In this document: positions 54,498 to 64,000 of the stretch, piece after piece
Numbering within the stretch: position 1 is the first letter of the stretch
How the letters are laid out: each line of letters starts with the position of its first letter
Assembly: GCF_025137375.1 (NCBI RefSeq)
Contig: NZ_CP073720.1
Location: 1,512,501-1,576,500, forward strand
DNA from: Dactylosporangium fulvum
GTDB lineage: Bacteria; Actinomycetota; Actinomycetes; Mycobacteriales; Micromonosporaceae
DNA length: 64,000 bases
Direction of reading: 5' to 3'
The notes under the pieces: model-generated
Database searches by the model: none
Seen by the model: only the letters and a program-made list of their open reading frames with translations
What the model was told of the DNA's origin: nothing
Program-made: the position numbers and the translations under genes

Positions 54498-56555
54498 ATG
54501 AAGCAGAGCGCGCTGCGCAATTCGGCGCCTCCCCGCAACGCTTCCCGGTTCGTCGCCTACGTTGCCACCATCACGGTGGCCGCCGTCGGCGTCCTGCTCG
54601 TCAGTCTGCCCGGCGGGTTCCCGTCCAGTCTGCCCGCCGCCTTCTGGTGCTTCGCCGCCTTCGCGATCCTCGCCGACACACCCTGGTTCGTGCAGGCCGG
54701 GCCCGACGACGTGATGCCCGCGTTCCCGTCGGTCTGCTTCACCTTCGCCGTCATGCTGGCGTTCGGGTTCGCGCCCGCGGTGCTCGTCCAGCTGGGAGCG
54801 GTCGCCGTCGCCGCGGTATGGCTCAAGCATGCCGCCTGGCGGGCCGCGTTCAACGCCGGGCAGTACGTGCTCTCCTTCGCCGCCGCGGCCGCCCTCTTCG
54901 ACGTGGTCCTGCCCGACCAGCGTGCCGACGTGCACACGATCCTCGACGGCGGCATGCCCGTACTGTGGATCGTCGTCGTCGGCGGGTGCTGGTTCCTCGT
55001 CAACAACCTGCTCGTGTCGACCGCCGTCTGGCTGCGCTTCGGCGGGCGGTGGCCCGCGGTGTTCAAGACGGCGCTCGGCAACGATGCGCTGCCGACCGGG
55101 GCGCTGCTGCTGTCCGCGCCCGGCCTGGTCGCCACGGCATATGTCGACGTGCTGCTCGTCCCGCTGGCCTTGGTGCCGCTGTTCGCCGTGCGTCGGATGA
55201 CCAAGCTGTCGCTGCAACGGGCGCGGGCGGCCCGGCTCGACCCGCTCACCGGCCTCGGCAACCGTAAGGCGCTGGAGCGTGCCGTCGCCAACTGGGTGCC
55301 GGAGCACGCCGAGCGTGCCGAGGGCGGGGCGGACGATCGACGCCTCGCCCTTCTGCTGCTCGACCTCGACGGCTTCAAGCAGGTCAACGAGGCCCTCGGG
55401 CACCGGGTCGGGGACCGGCTGCTGGAGGAGGTCGCCGGGCGGCTCACCGGCGCGGCGGGGGCCGGTCTCGTCGGGCGGCTCGGCGGCGACGAGTTCGCGG
55501 TGGTCGTACCACATCTGCGGGACACCTTGCAGGCGCGCGAACATGCCGCCGGGATGCTCGCCGCGCTCGCCGAGCCGGTGCTCCTGGACGGGCTCCCGAT
55601 CGACGTCGGCGGGTCGGTGGGTGTGGCCGTCTACCCCGAGCACGGCGGCGACTTCGAGGAACTGCTGCAGCACGCCGACGTCGCGATGTACGACGCCAAG
55701 GCCCGCGGCGACAACCTCGCCGTCTACGCCCCCGAATCGGACCACAACACCCCGGAGCGGCTCAGCCTCCTCGCCGACCTCCGCCGTGCGCTCGAGTCCC
55801 CGGAGGGAACCGGGATCGAGTTGTACTACCAGCCGCAGGTCGAACTGGCCACCGGCGCCGTTGTCGGGCTGGAGGCCCTGCTGCGCTGGCGGCACCCCGT
55901 CCGCGGGCCGGTCGACCCGGAGGAACTGATCAAGGTCGCCGAGCACAGCTCCGTCATGCGACTGCTGACACTGCGCATCGTCGACGAGGTCATCAACCAG
56001 CTCGCCGCCTGGGGCCCGGCCGCCGACGGCGTGCGGGTCGCGGTCAACGTCAGCGTCCGCGACCTGCACACCGGCGAGATCGCCGACCGGATCGCGGCGC
56101 GCCTGCGCGAGACGGCGGTGGATTCGTCGCGGCTCGAGCTGGAGATCACCGAGAGTGCGCTGATGGCCGACCCCCGCCGGGTGCTGGCCACGCTGGCCCG
56201 CCTGGAGCGTCTCGGCGTCGCGATCGCGCTCGACGACTTCGGTACGGGCTACTCCTCGATGCTGCACCTGCGCCGGCTGCCGCTGGCCGAGGTGAAGATC
56301 GACCGCTCGTTTGTGCTGGGCCTCGCCACCGACCCCGACGACGCGGCCATCGTGCGGTCGATGATCGACCTGGCCAGGGCGCTGGGCCTGCGGGTCGTCG
56401 CCGAGGGCGTCGAGAACGAGCGCACCTGGCGGCTGCTGGTGGAGGCGGGCTGTGACCTGGCACAGGGCTGGTACTTCGCCCGGCCCATGCCACCCGCCCA
56501 GCTGATCGAATGGCTCGCCAGGCGGAACCGGTCCACCGTCGCGCACAGCGCGTGA
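54498..56555 (+). CDS. Membrane-bound GGDEF-EAL protein (cyclic di-GMP turnover)
   Basis: 685 residues. About six to seven membrane helices (20-230) form an N-terminal sensor of unnamed type with no PAS or HAMP. A GGDEF domain follows with an intact GGDEF (about 329-333), so diguanylate cyclase activity is possible. The EAL domain has GLEALLRW (Glu about 459), DDFGTGYSSM and the KIDRSF loop, so phosphodiesterase activity is also possible. An inhibitory RxxD site is not evident. ATG 54498 lies 5 bases after GGGGGA; upstream ATGs are less well placed. It is the last gene before gatCA and may regulate development or attachment. Confidence 0.92.
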   Translation: MKQSALRNSAPPRNASRFVAYVATITVAAVGVLLVSLPGGFPSSLPAAFWCFAAFAILADTPWFVQAGPDDVMPAFPSVCFTFAVMLAFGFAPAVLVQLGAVAVAAVWLKHAAWRAAFNAGQYVLSFAAAAALFDVVLPDQRADVHTILDGGMPVLWIVVVGGCWFLVNNLLVSTAVWLRFGGRWPAVFKTALGNDALPTGALLLSAPGLVATAYVDVLLVPLALVPLFAVRRMTKLSLQRARAARLDPLTGLGNRKALERAVANWVPEHAERAEGGADDRRLALLLLDLDGFKQVNEALGHRVGDRLLEEVAGRLTGAAGAGLVGRLGGDEFAVVVPHLRDTLQAREHAAGMLAALAEPVLLDGLPIDVGGSVGVAVYPEHGGDFEELLQHADVAMYDAKARGDNLAVYAPESDHNTPERLSLLADLRRALESPEGTGIELYYQPQVELATGAVVGLEALLRWRHPVRGPVDPEELIKVAEHSSVMRLLTLRIVDEVINQLAAWGPAADGVRVAVNVSVRDLHTGEIADRIAARLRETAVDSSRLELEITESALMADPRRVLATLARLERLGVAIALDDFGTGYSSMLHLRRLPLAEVKIDRSFVLGLATDPDDAAIVRSMIDLARALGLRVVAEGVENERTWRLLVEAGCDLAQGWYFARPMPPAQLIEWLARRNRSTVAHSA

Positions 56556-56566
56556 CGCGGACGAAA

Positions 56567-56572
56567 TAGACT
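56567..56572 (+). promoter_or_regulatory. -10 box for gatCA
   Basis: TAGACT 12 bases after the GGDEF-EAL stop. Transcription would start near 56580, leaving a leader of about 55 bases that contains GAAGGAG (56617-56623) before gatC. Confidence 0.5.
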
Positions 56573-56634
56573 CGTCGGGTTGACGACCGCATGTCACGCT
56601 GCGTCAAGCCGACGATTGAAGGAGTACCGCGCCG

Positions 56635-56934
56635 ATGGCCACGATTTCCCGCGAGGAGGTGGCGCATCTCGCGCGCCTCGCGCGGCTTGCCGTCACCGAT
56701 GAAGAGCTCGGCACCTTCGCCGGGCAGCTCGACGTGATCCTGCAGGCCGTCGCGCAGGTAGGCGAGGTCGCCGCGGCCGACGTGCCGCCGACCTCCCACT
56801 CGGTGCCGCTGACCAACGTCTTCCGCGACGACGTCGTGGTCCCGTGCCTGCCCCGCGAGGACGCGCTGGCCGGTGCGCCCGACGCCGAGGACAACCGCTT
56901 CCGCGTCCCGCGGATCCTGGACGAGGAGGCCTGA
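56635..56934 (+). CDS. gatC: Asp/Glu-tRNA amidotransferase subunit C
   Basis: 99 residues with the GatC pattern [39 protein letters not shown] and a short C-terminal [10 protein letters not shown]. It stabilises the GatA-GatB complex. GAAGGAG precedes the ATG. gatA follows after 4 bases. Confidence 0.96.
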   Translation: MATISREEVAHLARLARLAVTDEELGTFAGQLDVILQAVAQVGEVAAADVPPTSHSVPLTNVFRDDVVVPCLPREDALAGAPDAEDNRFRVPRILDEEA

Positions 56935-56938
56935 TCCG

Positions 56939-58414
56939 ATGACTGACGTCACCAAGCTCTCCGCCGCCGAGCTGGGCCGCCGCCTGGCCGCGAAGGAGGT
57001 GTCGGCCGTCGAGGTCGCCACCGCGCACCTGGACCGCGTGGCGGCCGTCGAGGCCAAGGTCAACGCGTTCCTCTACGTCGACCGCGACGGCGCCCTGGAG
57101 GCCGCCAAGGCCGTCGACGCCAAGCGCGCCAAGGGTGAGGAGGTCGGGCCGCTCGCCGGTGTGCCGATCGCCGTCAAGGACGTGATCACCACCAAGGGCG
57201 TGCCGACGACCGCCGGCTCGAAGATTCTCGAGGGCTGGCGCCCGCCGTATGACGCGACGATCACCACCCGCCTCCGCGAGGCCGGCCTGGTCATGCTCGG
57301 CAAGACCAACATGGACGAGTTCGCGATGGGCTCGTCGACGGAGTACTCGGCCTACGGCCCGACGTACAACCCCTGGGACACCTCGCGCATCCCCGGCGGC
57401 TCCGGCGGTGGTTCGGCCGCGGCGGTCGCGGCCTACGAGGCGCCGCTCGCGATCGGCACCGACACGGGCGGCTCGATCCGCCAGCCCGCCGCGGTGACCG
57501 GGACCGTGGGCGCGAAGCCGACGTATGGCGGCACCTCGCGGTACGGTCTCATCGCCTTCAGCTCTTCTCTCGACACACCCGGCCCGTGCGCCCGGACCGT
57601 CGAGGACGCCGCGCTCCTGCACGCGGTCATCGGGGGTCACGACCCCATGGACTCGACCTCGATCCCGCAGCCGGTGCCCGACGTGGTCGGCGCCGCCCGG
57701 CTGGGCGCGACCGGTGACCTGAGCGGCGTGCGGCTGGGGCTGGTGAAGGAGTTCGCGGGTGAGGGCGCCGAGCCCGGCGTCGCCGCCGCCTACCGCGAGT
57801 CGATCGAGGCGCTGGTCAAGCTGGGCGCCGAGGTCGTCGAGGTGTCGTGCCCGAGCTTCAAGTTCGCGCTGCCGGCGTACTACCTGATCGCGCCGAGCGA
57901 GTGCTCCTCCAACCTCGCCAGGTTCGACGGCGTCCGGTATGGGCTGCGCACCGGCGACAACGGCGAGCACTCGCTGGAAGAGGTCATGTCGCTGACCCGC
58001 GACGCGGGCTTCGGCCCGGAGGTCAAGCGGCGCATCATCCTCGGCACCTACGCGCTGTCCGCCGGCTACTACGACGCCTACTACGGCCAGGCCCAGAAGG
58101 TCCGCACCCTGATCACGCGCGACTTCCAGGCGGCGTTCGGTGTCGCGGACGTGCTGGTCGCGCCGACCACGCCATTCGTCGCTTTCCCGCTCGGATCGCG
58201 GACCTCGGATCCGTACCAGATGTATCTCGCGGATCTTTACACGATTCCGTCGAATCTTTATGGCGGGCCGGCCATCTCGGTGCCGAGCGGGCTGTCCGAA
58301 GGGCTGCCGGTCGGGCTGCAGATCATGGCGCCGACGATGGCCGACGACCGGATGTACCGCGTGGCGGCGGCGCTGGAATCGGCACTGCCGCCGCTGACGC
58401 CTCCGGTGCTGTAG
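56939..58414 (+). CDS. gatA: Asp/Glu-tRNA amidotransferase subunit A
   Basis: Amidase that liberates ammonia from glutamine for converting Glu-tRNA(Gln) and Asp-tRNA(Asn). 491 residues. The Ser-cisSer-Lys triad elements are in VAIAVKDVI, the [13 protein letters not shown] glycine-serine loop and [18 protein letters not shown] (56923-56929) in the end of gatC serves ATG 56939. A perfect 15-bp hairpin follows the stop, so the transcript ends before gatB. Confidence 0.97.
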   Translation: MTDVTKLSAAELGRRLAAKEVSAVEVATAHLDRVAAVEAKVNAFLYVDRDGALEAAKAVDAKRAKGEEVGPLAGVPIAVKDVITTKGVPTTAGSKILEGWRPPYDATITTRLREAGLVMLGKTNMDEFAMGSSTEYSAYGPTYNPWDTSRIPGGSGGGSAAAVAAYEAPLAIGTDTGGSIRQPAAVTGTVGAKPTYGGTSRYGLIAFSSSLDTPGPCARTVEDAALLHAVIGGHDPMDSTSIPQPVPDVVGAARLGATGDLSGVRLGLVKEFAGEGAEPGVAAAYRESIEALVKLGAEVVEVSCPSFKFALPAYYLIAPSECSSNLARFDGVRYGLRTGDNGEHSLEEVMSLTRDAGFGPEVKRRIILGTYALSAGYYDAYYGQAQKVRTLITRDFQAAFGVADVLVAPTTPFVAFPLGSRTSDPYQMYLADLYTIPSNLYGGPAISVPSGLSEGLPVGLQIMAPTMADDRMYRVAAALESALPPLTPPVL

Positions 58415-58421
58415 ACGTGCG

Positions 58422-58455
58422 AGCCCCGGGGGCTTCGCCCGAAGCCCCCGGGGCT
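58422..58455. terminator. Bidirectional hairpin between gatA and the DUF4236 gene
   Basis: AGCCCCGGGGGCTTC (58422-58436), loop GCCC, GAAGCCCCCGGGGCT (58441-58455): a perfect 15-bp stem, 7 bases after the gatA stop and 4 bases before the end of the opposing mini-gene. There is no U-run. Confidence 0.75.
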
Positions 58456-58459
58456 GCCG

Positions 58460-58636
58460 TCAGCCCCGGCTGCCCTGGCGCCAGGAGAAGGGACCGGGCA
58501 GGTCGACGCGGTTCTTCTTGGTGCGCGAGTTCCACGACCAGGGGCCCAGCTTGAAACTCCACGAGGAGAACCCGTCCTGCGTGAAGTGGAAAATGAAGGG
58601 GCCGAACTTCTTGCTCTTCCGAAACTGCACCGGCAT
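58460..58636 (-). CDS. DUF4236-type small protein
   Basis: 58 residues starting MPVQFRKSKKFGPFIFHF and continuing GFSSWSFKLGPWSWNSRTKK with RVDLPGPFSWRQ. The FRKSxxxGP opening and short beta-strand pattern are those of DUF4236 proteins, which lack a known function. ATG 58636 has GAGGAG 7 bases upstream. The gene sits antisense in the 303-base gap that separates gatA from gatB; its promoter would lie in the gatB upstream region. The open frame continues upstream only as antisense of gatB. Confidence 0.8.
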   Translation of the reverse strand: MPVQFRKSKKFGPFIFHFTQDGFSSWSFKLGPWSWNSRTKKNRVDLPGPFSWRQGSRG

Positions 58637-58717
58637 GACATCGCTCCTCTCGGGTGGTGGCCAACTGATACCCAATGCCGTGCGTGGATACACCAAGGCT
58701 GAAAGCAGGCAGACACA

Positions 58718-60211
58718 ATGAGCACCGTGACGCAGTTGTCGTACGACGAGGCGGTGGCCCGGTTCGAGCCGGTCATCGGCCTGGAGACCCACGTCGAACT
58801 GGGCACCAACACCAAGATGTTCTGCGGCTGCCCGACCACGTTCGGCGCCGAGCCCAACACGCAGGTCTGCCCGGTCTGCCTCGGCCTGCCCGGCGCGCTG
58901 CCCGTCGCCAACCGGGCCGCGATCGAGGCGACGATCCGCATCGGCCTGGCGCTCAACTGCTCGATCGCGCCGTGGGGCCGGTTCGCGCGGAAGAACTACT
59001 TCTACCCGGACATGCCGAAGAACTTCCAGATCAGCCAGTACGACGAGCCGCTGTGCGTCGACGGTTACCTCGACGTCGAGGTGGAGGGCGAGCTCGTGCG
59101 TATCGGGATCGAGCGGGTGCACCTGGAGGAGGACACCGGCAAGACCCTGCACGTCGGCGGCGCGACCGGACGCATCCACGGCGCGACCGAGTCGCTCGTC
59201 GACTACAACCGGGCCGGCATCCCGCTCGTCGAGATCGTCACCAAGCCGGTCCCCGGCACCGGCGCCGGTGCGCCGCATGTCGCCCGCGCGTACGTCACCG
59301 AGCTGCGCGACGTGATCCGCACCCTCGGCGTCTCCGACGTCCGCATGGAGCAGGGCTCGCTGCGCTGCGACGTGAACACCTCGCTGAACCGCACGGGCTC
59401 GCCATGGGGCACCCGGACCGAGACCAAGAACGTCAACTCGCTGCGCAGCGTCGAGCGGGCGGTCCGTTCGGAGATCATCCGCCAGGGATCGGTACTGGAG
59501 GCAGGCGGCTCGATCGTCCAGGAGACCCGTCACTTCCACGAGGACACCGGCGACACGACCTCGGGCCGCAGCAAGGAGACGGCGACCGACTACCGGTACT
59601 TCCCGGAGCCCGACCTGGTGCCGCTGGCCCCGTCGGCGGAGTGGGTCGAGGAGCTGCGGTCCGCGCTGCCCGAGCTGCCGCGGATCCGCCGGGCCCGGAT
59701 GCAGTCGGACTGGGGCTTCTCGGATCTCGACATGCAGTCGGTCGTCAACGCGGGCGCGGTGGAACTGATCTCGGCGACGGTCGCGGCCGGCGCCACGGCC
59801 ACGGCCGCCCGCAAGTGGTGGCTGGGCGAGCTGGCCCGCCGCGCCAACGAGACCGAGGTCGAGCTCGACGCGCTGGGCGTGACCCCGGCCGCGGTCGCCG
59901 AACTCCAGGCACTCGTCGACTCCGGCAAGATCAATGACAAGCTGGCTCGGGTCGTTCTCGAGGGCGTCATCGCCGGCGAGGGCACCCCGGCCGAGGTGGT
60001 GTCGTCCCGCGGCCTGGAGGTCGTGTCGGACGAAGGTGCCCTGACGAAGGCGGTCGACGAGGCGATCGCGGCCAACCCGGACATCGCGGCGAAGGTCCGC
60101 GACGGCAAGGTGGCCGCCGCCGGTGCCCTGGTGGGTGCCGTGATGAAGGCGACCGGCGGCAAGGCGGACGCCAAGACGGTGCGCGAGCTGATCATCGCCC
60201 GCCTGTCCTGA
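58718..60211 (+). CDS. gatB: Asp/Glu-tRNA amidotransferase subunit B
   Basis: 497 residues. The cradle domain has [10 protein letters not shown], the zinc-type Cys cluster CGCP...[22 protein letters not shown] and the [10 protein letters not shown] segment; the C-terminal helical and YqeY-like tail domains are complete. It transfers ammonia to the mischarged tRNA. Unlike in a compact gatCAB operon, it is separated from gatA by a terminator and an antisense mini-gene, so it must have its own promoter. The RBS is weak (AAGCAGG). A family A hairpin follows 9 bases after the stop. Confidence 0.97.
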   Translation: MSTVTQLSYDEAVARFEPVIGLETHVELGTNTKMFCGCPTTFGAEPNTQVCPVCLGLPGALPVANRAAIEATIRIGLALNCSIAPWGRFARKNYFYPDMPKNFQISQYDEPLCVDGYLDVEVEGELVRIGIERVHLEEDTGKTLHVGGATGRIHGATESLVDYNRAGIPLVEIVTKPVPGTGAGAPHVARAYVTELRDVIRTLGVSDVRMEQGSLRCDVNTSLNRTGSPWGTRTETKNVNSLRSVERAVRSEIIRQGSVLEAGGSIVQETRHFHEDTGDTTSGRSKETATDYRYFPEPDLVPLAPSAEWVEELRSALPELPRIRRARMQSDWGFSDLDMQSVVNAGAVELISATVAAGATATAARKWWLGELARRANETEVELDALGVTPAAVAELQALVDSGKINDKLARVVLEGVIAGEGTPAEVVSSRGLEVVSDEGALTKAVDEAIAANPDIAAKVRDGKVAAAGALVGAVMKATGGKADAKTVRELIIARLS

Positions 60212-60220
60212 CCCCTTCCC

Positions 60221-60300
60221 GCGTTGATCATGCACTTGTGGTGCCTCGACACTCCCACGATGTTCGGGTTTGTCAGGCACCACACCTGCATGATCAACGC
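60221..60300. repeat. Family A intergenic hairpin element, copy 4 (inverted)
   Basis: Arms 60221-60245 and 60276-60300 pair over 25 bases with two mismatches. Read on the minus strand its loop, ACAAACCCGAACATCGTGGG, aligns with the loop of copy 1 at the window start. It lies between convergent gatB and the metallophosphoesterase gene, where it could terminate both. Confidence 0.88.
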
Positions 60301-60321
60301 GATGGGAGGGAGGGGCGGGCG

Positions 60322-62004
60322 CTACGACGACGGGGACGCTGCCGGGGACGTTGCCGGGGGAGCGGTCGGCGACGGGGTGGCCTGAGCCTTCATGTCCTCG
60401 GGGACGATGTGGCGCTGGAGGGCCACCTCGGTCAGGCCGGTGCCGCCGACCTGGATGTCGTCGTAGGCGGACAGGCGGCGGTCCTCGTCGAAGTACAGGA
60501 TGGAGAGCGCCAGCGGGAGGGGCTTTTCGCTCTCGAGGCCGCGCAGGCCGGCGCCGCCGGTTGAGCCCTCCACCATCAGCAGGGTGCGTTCCGTCGGCTG
60601 CTTCGGCGGTTGCGGGCTCGCCGACGCGGACGCGGACGCGGATGCCGACACCGACGGCGACGGGGCCGCGACGGCCACCGGGGCCGGCGCGTCCAGGCGG
60701 GTGATCGACCGCTGGTGCTTGTGGCCGGCCAGGACCAGCGGGCACACGCCGGCCAGCGGCTGGGCGGCCACCGGGTCGTGGACCAGCGCCACGTCGACCG
60801 GCTTGTCGCCGGAGCGGATCTTCTCGGCCAGCAGCTCGCCCGAGGTGATCACCTGCTCGTGCTGCTGGTTGTCGGTCGTGTCGGTCGACTTGTCGGGTGT
60901 GAACCGGGGGTCGCCGATGCCGGCGAAGGTCAGGCCCTTGACCGTGGTGATCGAGTTGTCGAGGACGATCGCATTCGGCTGGCGGGCGACCGCCGCCGCG
61001 GTCACGGTCGAGTCGTGGTTGCCGCGGATGTAGAGGTACGGGATGCGCAGCCGGCTGATCTCGTTGACGTATGACGCCTCCGGCTCGCTGCCCCAGTCGT
61101 TGATGTCGCCCGTGTCGACGATGACGTCGACGGCGAACTGGTCGGCCACCGAGCGGACCACGCCCCAGGCCGCCGGGTTGAGGTGCATGTCCGAGATGTG
61201 CAGGACCTTCGTCGCGCTGGTGTTCGGCTCGTAGACGGGCAGGGCGGAGATCGTGCCGTACAGCTTGCTGACGTTGAGCACGAGCTTCTGCAGCTGCGCG
61301 CGGTACTCCTCGTAGCGGTCGGAGATCTTGCGCGCGTCACCGATGATGGCGGGCGCGTTGACGAGCAGGCCGCGGTAGGTCGGCTCCTGGATCGCGGCGG
61401 GCTTGAAGGTGAACGCGGTCGCGGCGCCGGTCGAGGCGAGCGCGGCGATCACCAGGAAGCCTGCGATCGCCGTCTCCCGCCGCGCCCGGAACGCCAGGCC
61501 GACCAGGATCATCGCGCCGAGGATGCCCGAGCCGGCGGTCTGCAGCGCCAGCCGGCGCACGCCGAGGTCGAGCTGGTCGACGGCGTCGTGGCTGATCTGC
61601 TCCAGGTTGCCGCCGCCGTCGGCGACCACCGCCCGGGCGCGCGCCTCGTCCAGCGATTCCAGCCGGATGCGCAGGTGGACCGGGCCGTCGTGGCTGTCGA
61701 GCTCGAGCGAGCCCAGTGGCGGGATCTCGACCGACGTCTCGCCGTGCCAGGCCGGTAACAGCGACAGCTGCGCCCGGAACGGCCCGATGTCCTGGGTGGT
61801 GGAGCCGCCCAGCGTTATGCCGATCAGCATGCCGATCATGGCCACGACGCCGATGAGCGCGCCGCGCAGGACGCGCCGTAGCCGGGCGAATCGTGGCGCG
61901 GCCGGGCGTGACGGATGGCGCCTCCGCCCGGCCGCCATGAGGATCGCCCGGCGCTGGACACGGCGGGCGGCCAGGGCGGCTCGTCGATGGAACGGAGACG
62001 TCAA
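60322..62004 (-). CDS. Membrane-anchored metallophosphoesterase with Ser-Ala repeat insert
   Basis: 560 residues. An N-terminal helix ([20 protein letters not shown]), an external segment, two further helices (about 155-200) and a calcineurin-like phosphoesterase domain. All dimetal motifs are visible: [30 protein letters not shown] and GHKHQ. Between GHKHQ and the C-terminal strands is an inserted low-complexity stretch, [17 protein letters not shown], and the protein ends in a second [15 protein letters not shown] tail. TTG 62004 overlaps the TGA of the upstream sugar dehydrogenase (TTGA), so the two are coupled. The domain is predicted to be extracellular; substrate unknown. Confidence 0.88.
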   Translation of the reverse strand: MTSPFHRRAALAARRVQRRAILMAAGRRRHPSRPAAPRFARLRRVLRGALIGVVAMIGMLIGITLGGSTTQDIGPFRAQLSLLPAWHGETSVEIPPLGSLELDSHDGPVHLRIRLESLDEARARAVVADGGGNLEQISHDAVDQLDLGVRRLALQTAGSGILGAMILVGLAFRARRETAIAGFLVIAALASTGAATAFTFKPAAIQEPTYRGLLVNAPAIIGDARKISDRYEEYRAQLQKLVLNVSKLYGTISALPVYEPNTSATKVLHISDMHLNPAAWGVVRSVADQFAVDVIVDTGDINDWGSEPEASYVNEISRLRIPYLYIRGNHDSTVTAAAVARQPNAIVLDNSITTVKGLTFAGIGDPRFTPDKSTDTTDNQQHEQVITSGELLAEKIRSGDKPVDVALVHDPVAAQPLAGVCPLVLAGHKHQRSITRLDAPAPVAVAAPSPSVSASASASASASPQPPKQPTERTLLMVEGSTGGAGLRGLESEKPLPLALSILYFDEDRRLSAYDDIQVGGTGLTEVALQRHIVPEDMKAQATPSPTAPPATSPAASPSS

Positions 62005-63200
62005 CTCTTGCCGGCCTCACCGACGTTGCTGATCACGATTCGGAGAAGCTTGTCGTCGTCGGCCTTCGGCGTGCCGCGGCCGTCCTTGTTGGACGTCGAG
62101 ACCCACACGCTGCCGTCCGGGGCGAGCTGGGCGGCGCGTAGCCGGCCGTGGGCGTCCTTGAGCAGGGCGGTCGGCGCCCCGAAGATGCCACCGGCCTGGG
62201 TCACCTGCATGACGTACAGCCTGGCGCCCTTGAGGCAGGACGCGACGAGGTACCCGTCGACGTACGTGAGGCCCGAGCAGGACGCCTCGTCCGTCTTCCA
62301 CACCTGGATCGGGTTGACGTACTTCGGGTCGCTGCCCTTGCCCTCGACCGCGGGCCAGCCGTAGTTCTTCCCAGCTTCGATCACGTTGATCTCGTCCCAG
62401 TTGCCGGCGCCGAACTCCACCGCATACAGCCGCTTGCTGTCGTCCCAGGTGAACCCTTGCACGTTGCGATGTCCGTAGCTGTACACCGCGGTTCCGAACG
62501 GGTTACCGGGCGCCGGCTTCCCGTCCGGCTGGATGCGCAGGATCTTGCCGCCGAGGCTGTTGAGGTCCTGCGCGGTCTCCGGCTTGGCGCCGTCGCCGGT
62601 CGAGACGTAGAGGAAGCCGTCGGGGCCGAAGTGGATCTGGCCGCCGTTGTGGATGGTCGACTTCGGGATGCCGGTGAGGATCGGCGTCGGCTGCTGGCCG
62701 AGCACGAACTTGCCGACCCGGTTGTCGTCCTTCGCCGTGTAGTAGACGAACACGGTCTTGTCGGTCTCGTAGTCGGGCGACACGGCGATGCCCATGAGGC
62801 CGCCCTCGCCACCCGGCACCGCGTCGTTGATCTTCTGGAGCTCGGCCACCTGGAGCCCGTCGGACGTCGACTCCTTGCCGACCTTGAGCAGCCGCTTGCT
62901 GTCACGCTCGGTGACCAGAGCGGAACCGTCCGGCAGGAACGTGATGCCCCACGGCACCGCAAGACCCTTGGCCAGGACCGTCGTGGCCACCTCGGTCTGG
63001 CCGCCGCCCTCGTCACCGCCGGATCCCGAGGCGGTGGGGTACGGCGAGAGCTTCGGCGGTGAACCCAGCTCATCAGGGGGCGGAGGCCCGAACGAGCAGG
63101 CTCCCAGGGCCAGAACCGTCACCACCGCGGCGATCAGGCTCAGGCCGATGTGTCGGTACGTCCGGGCGCTCACCCGGCCAAGACTAGCGTCGCCGGACAT
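62001..63200 (-). CDS. PQQ-dependent sugar dehydrogenase-like lipoprotein
   Basis: About 399 residues. The signal peptide ends in LALGAC, a lipobox, followed by a Pro/Ser/Gly linker and a six-bladed GSDH-type propeller: [66 protein letters not shown] and NYGWPAVEG. The family oxidises aldoses with PQQ (soluble glucose/Asd-type dehydrogenase). The start is ambiguous: ATG 63200 has AAAGGTGG upstream, whereas GTG 63173 lies 8 bases after TAGTCT and would give a shorter, more usual signal peptide. It is translationally coupled to the metallophosphoesterase. Confidence 0.9.
   Translation of the reverse strand: MSGDASLGRVSARTYRHIGLSLIAAVVTVLALGACSFGPPPPDELGSPPKLSPYPTASGSGGDEGGGQTEVATTVLAKGLAVPWGITFLPDGSALVTERDSKRLLKVGKESTSDGLQVAELQKINDAVPGGEGGLMGIAVSPDYETDKTVFVYYTAKDDNRVGKFVLGQQPTPILTGIPKSTIHNGGQIHFGPDGFLYVSTGDGAKPETAQDLNSLGGKILRIQPDGKPAPGNPFGTAVYSYGHRNVQGFTWDDSKRLYAVEFGAGNWDEINVIEAGKNYGWPAVEGKGSDPKYVNPIQVWKTDEASCSGLTYVDGYLVASCLKGARLYVMQVTQAGGIFGAPTALLKDAHGRLRAAQLAPDGSVWVSTSNKDGRGTPKADDDKLLRIVISNVGEAGKS
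63182..63187 (-). promoter_or_regulatory. -10 box, alternative leaderless start of the sugar dehydrogenase gene
   Basis: On the minus strand TAGTCT is followed by 8 bases and GTG 63173, the same geometry as before eight other genes in the window. Confidence 0.4.
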
Positions 63201-63281
63201 CATTCCACCTTTCAGTCACGACCAGAGGAGCCACATGGCGCCCGGTGCGTTCCGGAGCCGGCAACGCGCATCATCGAATTC

Positions 63282-64000
63282 ATGACGAACACGACGAAGA
63301 TCTGGATCTCACACGAGCACGGACCCGACCTTCTCGGCCCGGTGCCCGAAGGCTGCCGTGTCGAGATCATGCCGAGCCCGGACAAGCTGCCGTCCGACCC
63401 GGCGGGCGTCGTGTTCTGGGTGCCGCCGTTCCTGGCCAAGCCCGACGTCGTGGCCCTGGCCGAGCGGATGCCGGCACTGCGGGTCGTCCAGCTGATGAGC
63501 GCCGGCGCGGACGCCTGGGCCGGTCGGCTGCCGTCCCGGGTCACATTGTGCGACGCGCGGGGCGTGCACGACTCGTCGACCGCGGAGTGGGTCGTCGCCG
63601 CGATCCTCGCCTTCCTGCGGGACTTCCCGGTGTTCGCGCGGGCCCAGGAGCGGGGGCACTGGGCGTACCGCCAAACGGGCGAACTCGCCGGGAAACGTGT
63701 CCTGATCGTCGGCTCGGGCTCGATCGGGCGGGCGCTGGAGGCCCGGCTGCTGCCGTTCGAGGTGTCGGTGACGCGGGTCGCGCGGCGGCCGCGGCCCGGC
63801 GTGCACGGCGTGGCGGAGCTGCCCGGGCTGCTGCCGTCGGCGGACATCGTGGTGCTGCTCGTGCCGCTGACGGCGGAGACGACCGGGCTGGTCGACAAGG
63901 CGTTCCTGGAGCGGCTGCCCGACGGTGCGCTGCTGGTCAACGCCGCCCGCGGGCCGGTCGTCGACACCGAGGCGGTCACGGCGGAGGTGTCCGGCGGGCG
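63282..64000 (+). CDS. D-2-hydroxyacid dehydrogenase, 5' part (runs off the window)
   Basis: 239 codons present. The NAD-binding Rossmann motif GSGSIGRALEARL follows the helix-rich catalytic half (LMSAGADAW, STAEWVVAAILAFLRD), and NAARGPVVD contains the substrate-binding Arg; the catalytic Glu and His would lie beyond the end. Reduction of 2-ketoacids with NAD(P)H is the family reaction (glyoxylate/hydroxypyruvate reductase-like). ATG 63282 begins MTNTTKIWISHEHGPD; no RBS is obvious. It is divergent from the sugar dehydrogenase across about 80 bases. Confidence 0.87.
   Translation, partial: MTNTTKIWISHEHGPDLLGPVPEGCRVEIMPSPDKLPSDPAGVVFWVPPFLAKPDVVALAERMPALRVVQLMSAGADAWAGRLPSRVTLCDARGVHDSSTAEWVVAAILAFLRDFPVFARAQERGHWAYRQTGELAGKRVLIVGSGSIGRALEARLLPFEVSVTRVARRPRPGVHGVAELPGLLPSADIVVLLVPLTAETTGLVDKAFLERLPDGALLVNAARGPVVDTEAVTAEVSGG

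Noticed and set aside
58460..60745. 761-codon minus-strand frame covering gatB
   Set aside because: Only its last 58 codons (58460-58636), with own ATG and GAGGAG, are supported as a gene; the rest is antisense to gatB.

Overview
The window is very GC-rich and shows strong third-position GC bias, frequent GTG/TTG starts, overlapping ATGA/GTGA/TTGA gene junctions and many promoters of the TANNNT-only type. Together with the gene content (1600-residue NAD-glutamate dehydrogenase, lipoprotein MecA-like PBP, DUF6232/DUF1206/DUF4236 proteins, IlvG-like enzyme, GatCAB, IcmA-type mutase) this points to a chromosomal segment of a filamentous actinomycete, most probably Micromonosporaceae. The genus cannot be fixed from the sequence. 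No phage, transposase, CRISPR, tRNA or rRNA gene is seen.

Layout. 0.2-1.9 kb: coenzyme B12-dependent mutase with isobutyryl-CoA-mutase-type active-site residues. 1.9-8.8 kb: a three-gene ABC system with two ~1000-residue FtsX-like permeases and an ATPase with a degenerate signature. 8.8-11.1 kb: thioredoxin-like/TPR protein without CxxC, then an arginase-fold protein with a repetitive tail. 11.1-11.9 kb: gene-free repeat region. 11.9-18.8 kb: divergent lipoprotein PBP and NAD-glutamate dehydrogenase. 18.9-22.8 kb: AbiEi/DUF559-like gene, nagZ-like hexosaminidase and a divergent ROK regulator with a clear palindromic operator. 22.9-25.8 kb: ABC permease/ATPase pair and a divergent single ABC ATPase. 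25.9-29.1 kb: membrane-anchored amino-acid-binding-type protein, membrane protein, enoyl-CoA hydratase and DUF6232 protein. 29.1-33.4 kb: two tandem membrane-anchored Hsp70-like proteins. 33.4-38.8 kb: IlvG-like ThDP enzyme, HAD hydrolase, DUF1206 protein, lipid-kinase-like protein and three small membrane proteins. 38.8-43.5 kb: FtsX permease and etfBA. 43.5-52.7 kb: class F sortase remnant, cysteine desulfurase, proline-rich membrane protein, a GT2 synthase fused to a gutted deacetylase domain, GH46 chitosanase, mnmA, MetE-like protein and ligA. 52.7-54.4 kb: a dense repeat island. 54.5-64.0 kb: GGDEF-EAL protein, gatCA, antisense DUF4236 mini-gene, gatB, metallophosphoesterase, PQQ-type sugar dehydrogenase lipoprotein and the start of a 2-hydroxyacid dehydrogenase.

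How the genes connect. The cysteine desulfurase and mnmA are natural partners in tRNA 2-thiolation. etfBA, the enoyl-CoA hydratase and the mutase fit acyl-CoA catabolism. nagZ with the ROK regulator, and the GT2/chitosanase pair, concern amino-sugar polymers. The most unusual material is non-coding: two dispersed families of long perfect hairpins (one with a conserved loop), one copy nested inside a second ~50-bp inverted repeat; a 117-bp tandem repeat running into a ~300-bp pentanucleotide satellite; and a 17-bp motif shared by the ilvG-like and etfBA promoters whose central four bases are mutual reverse complements.
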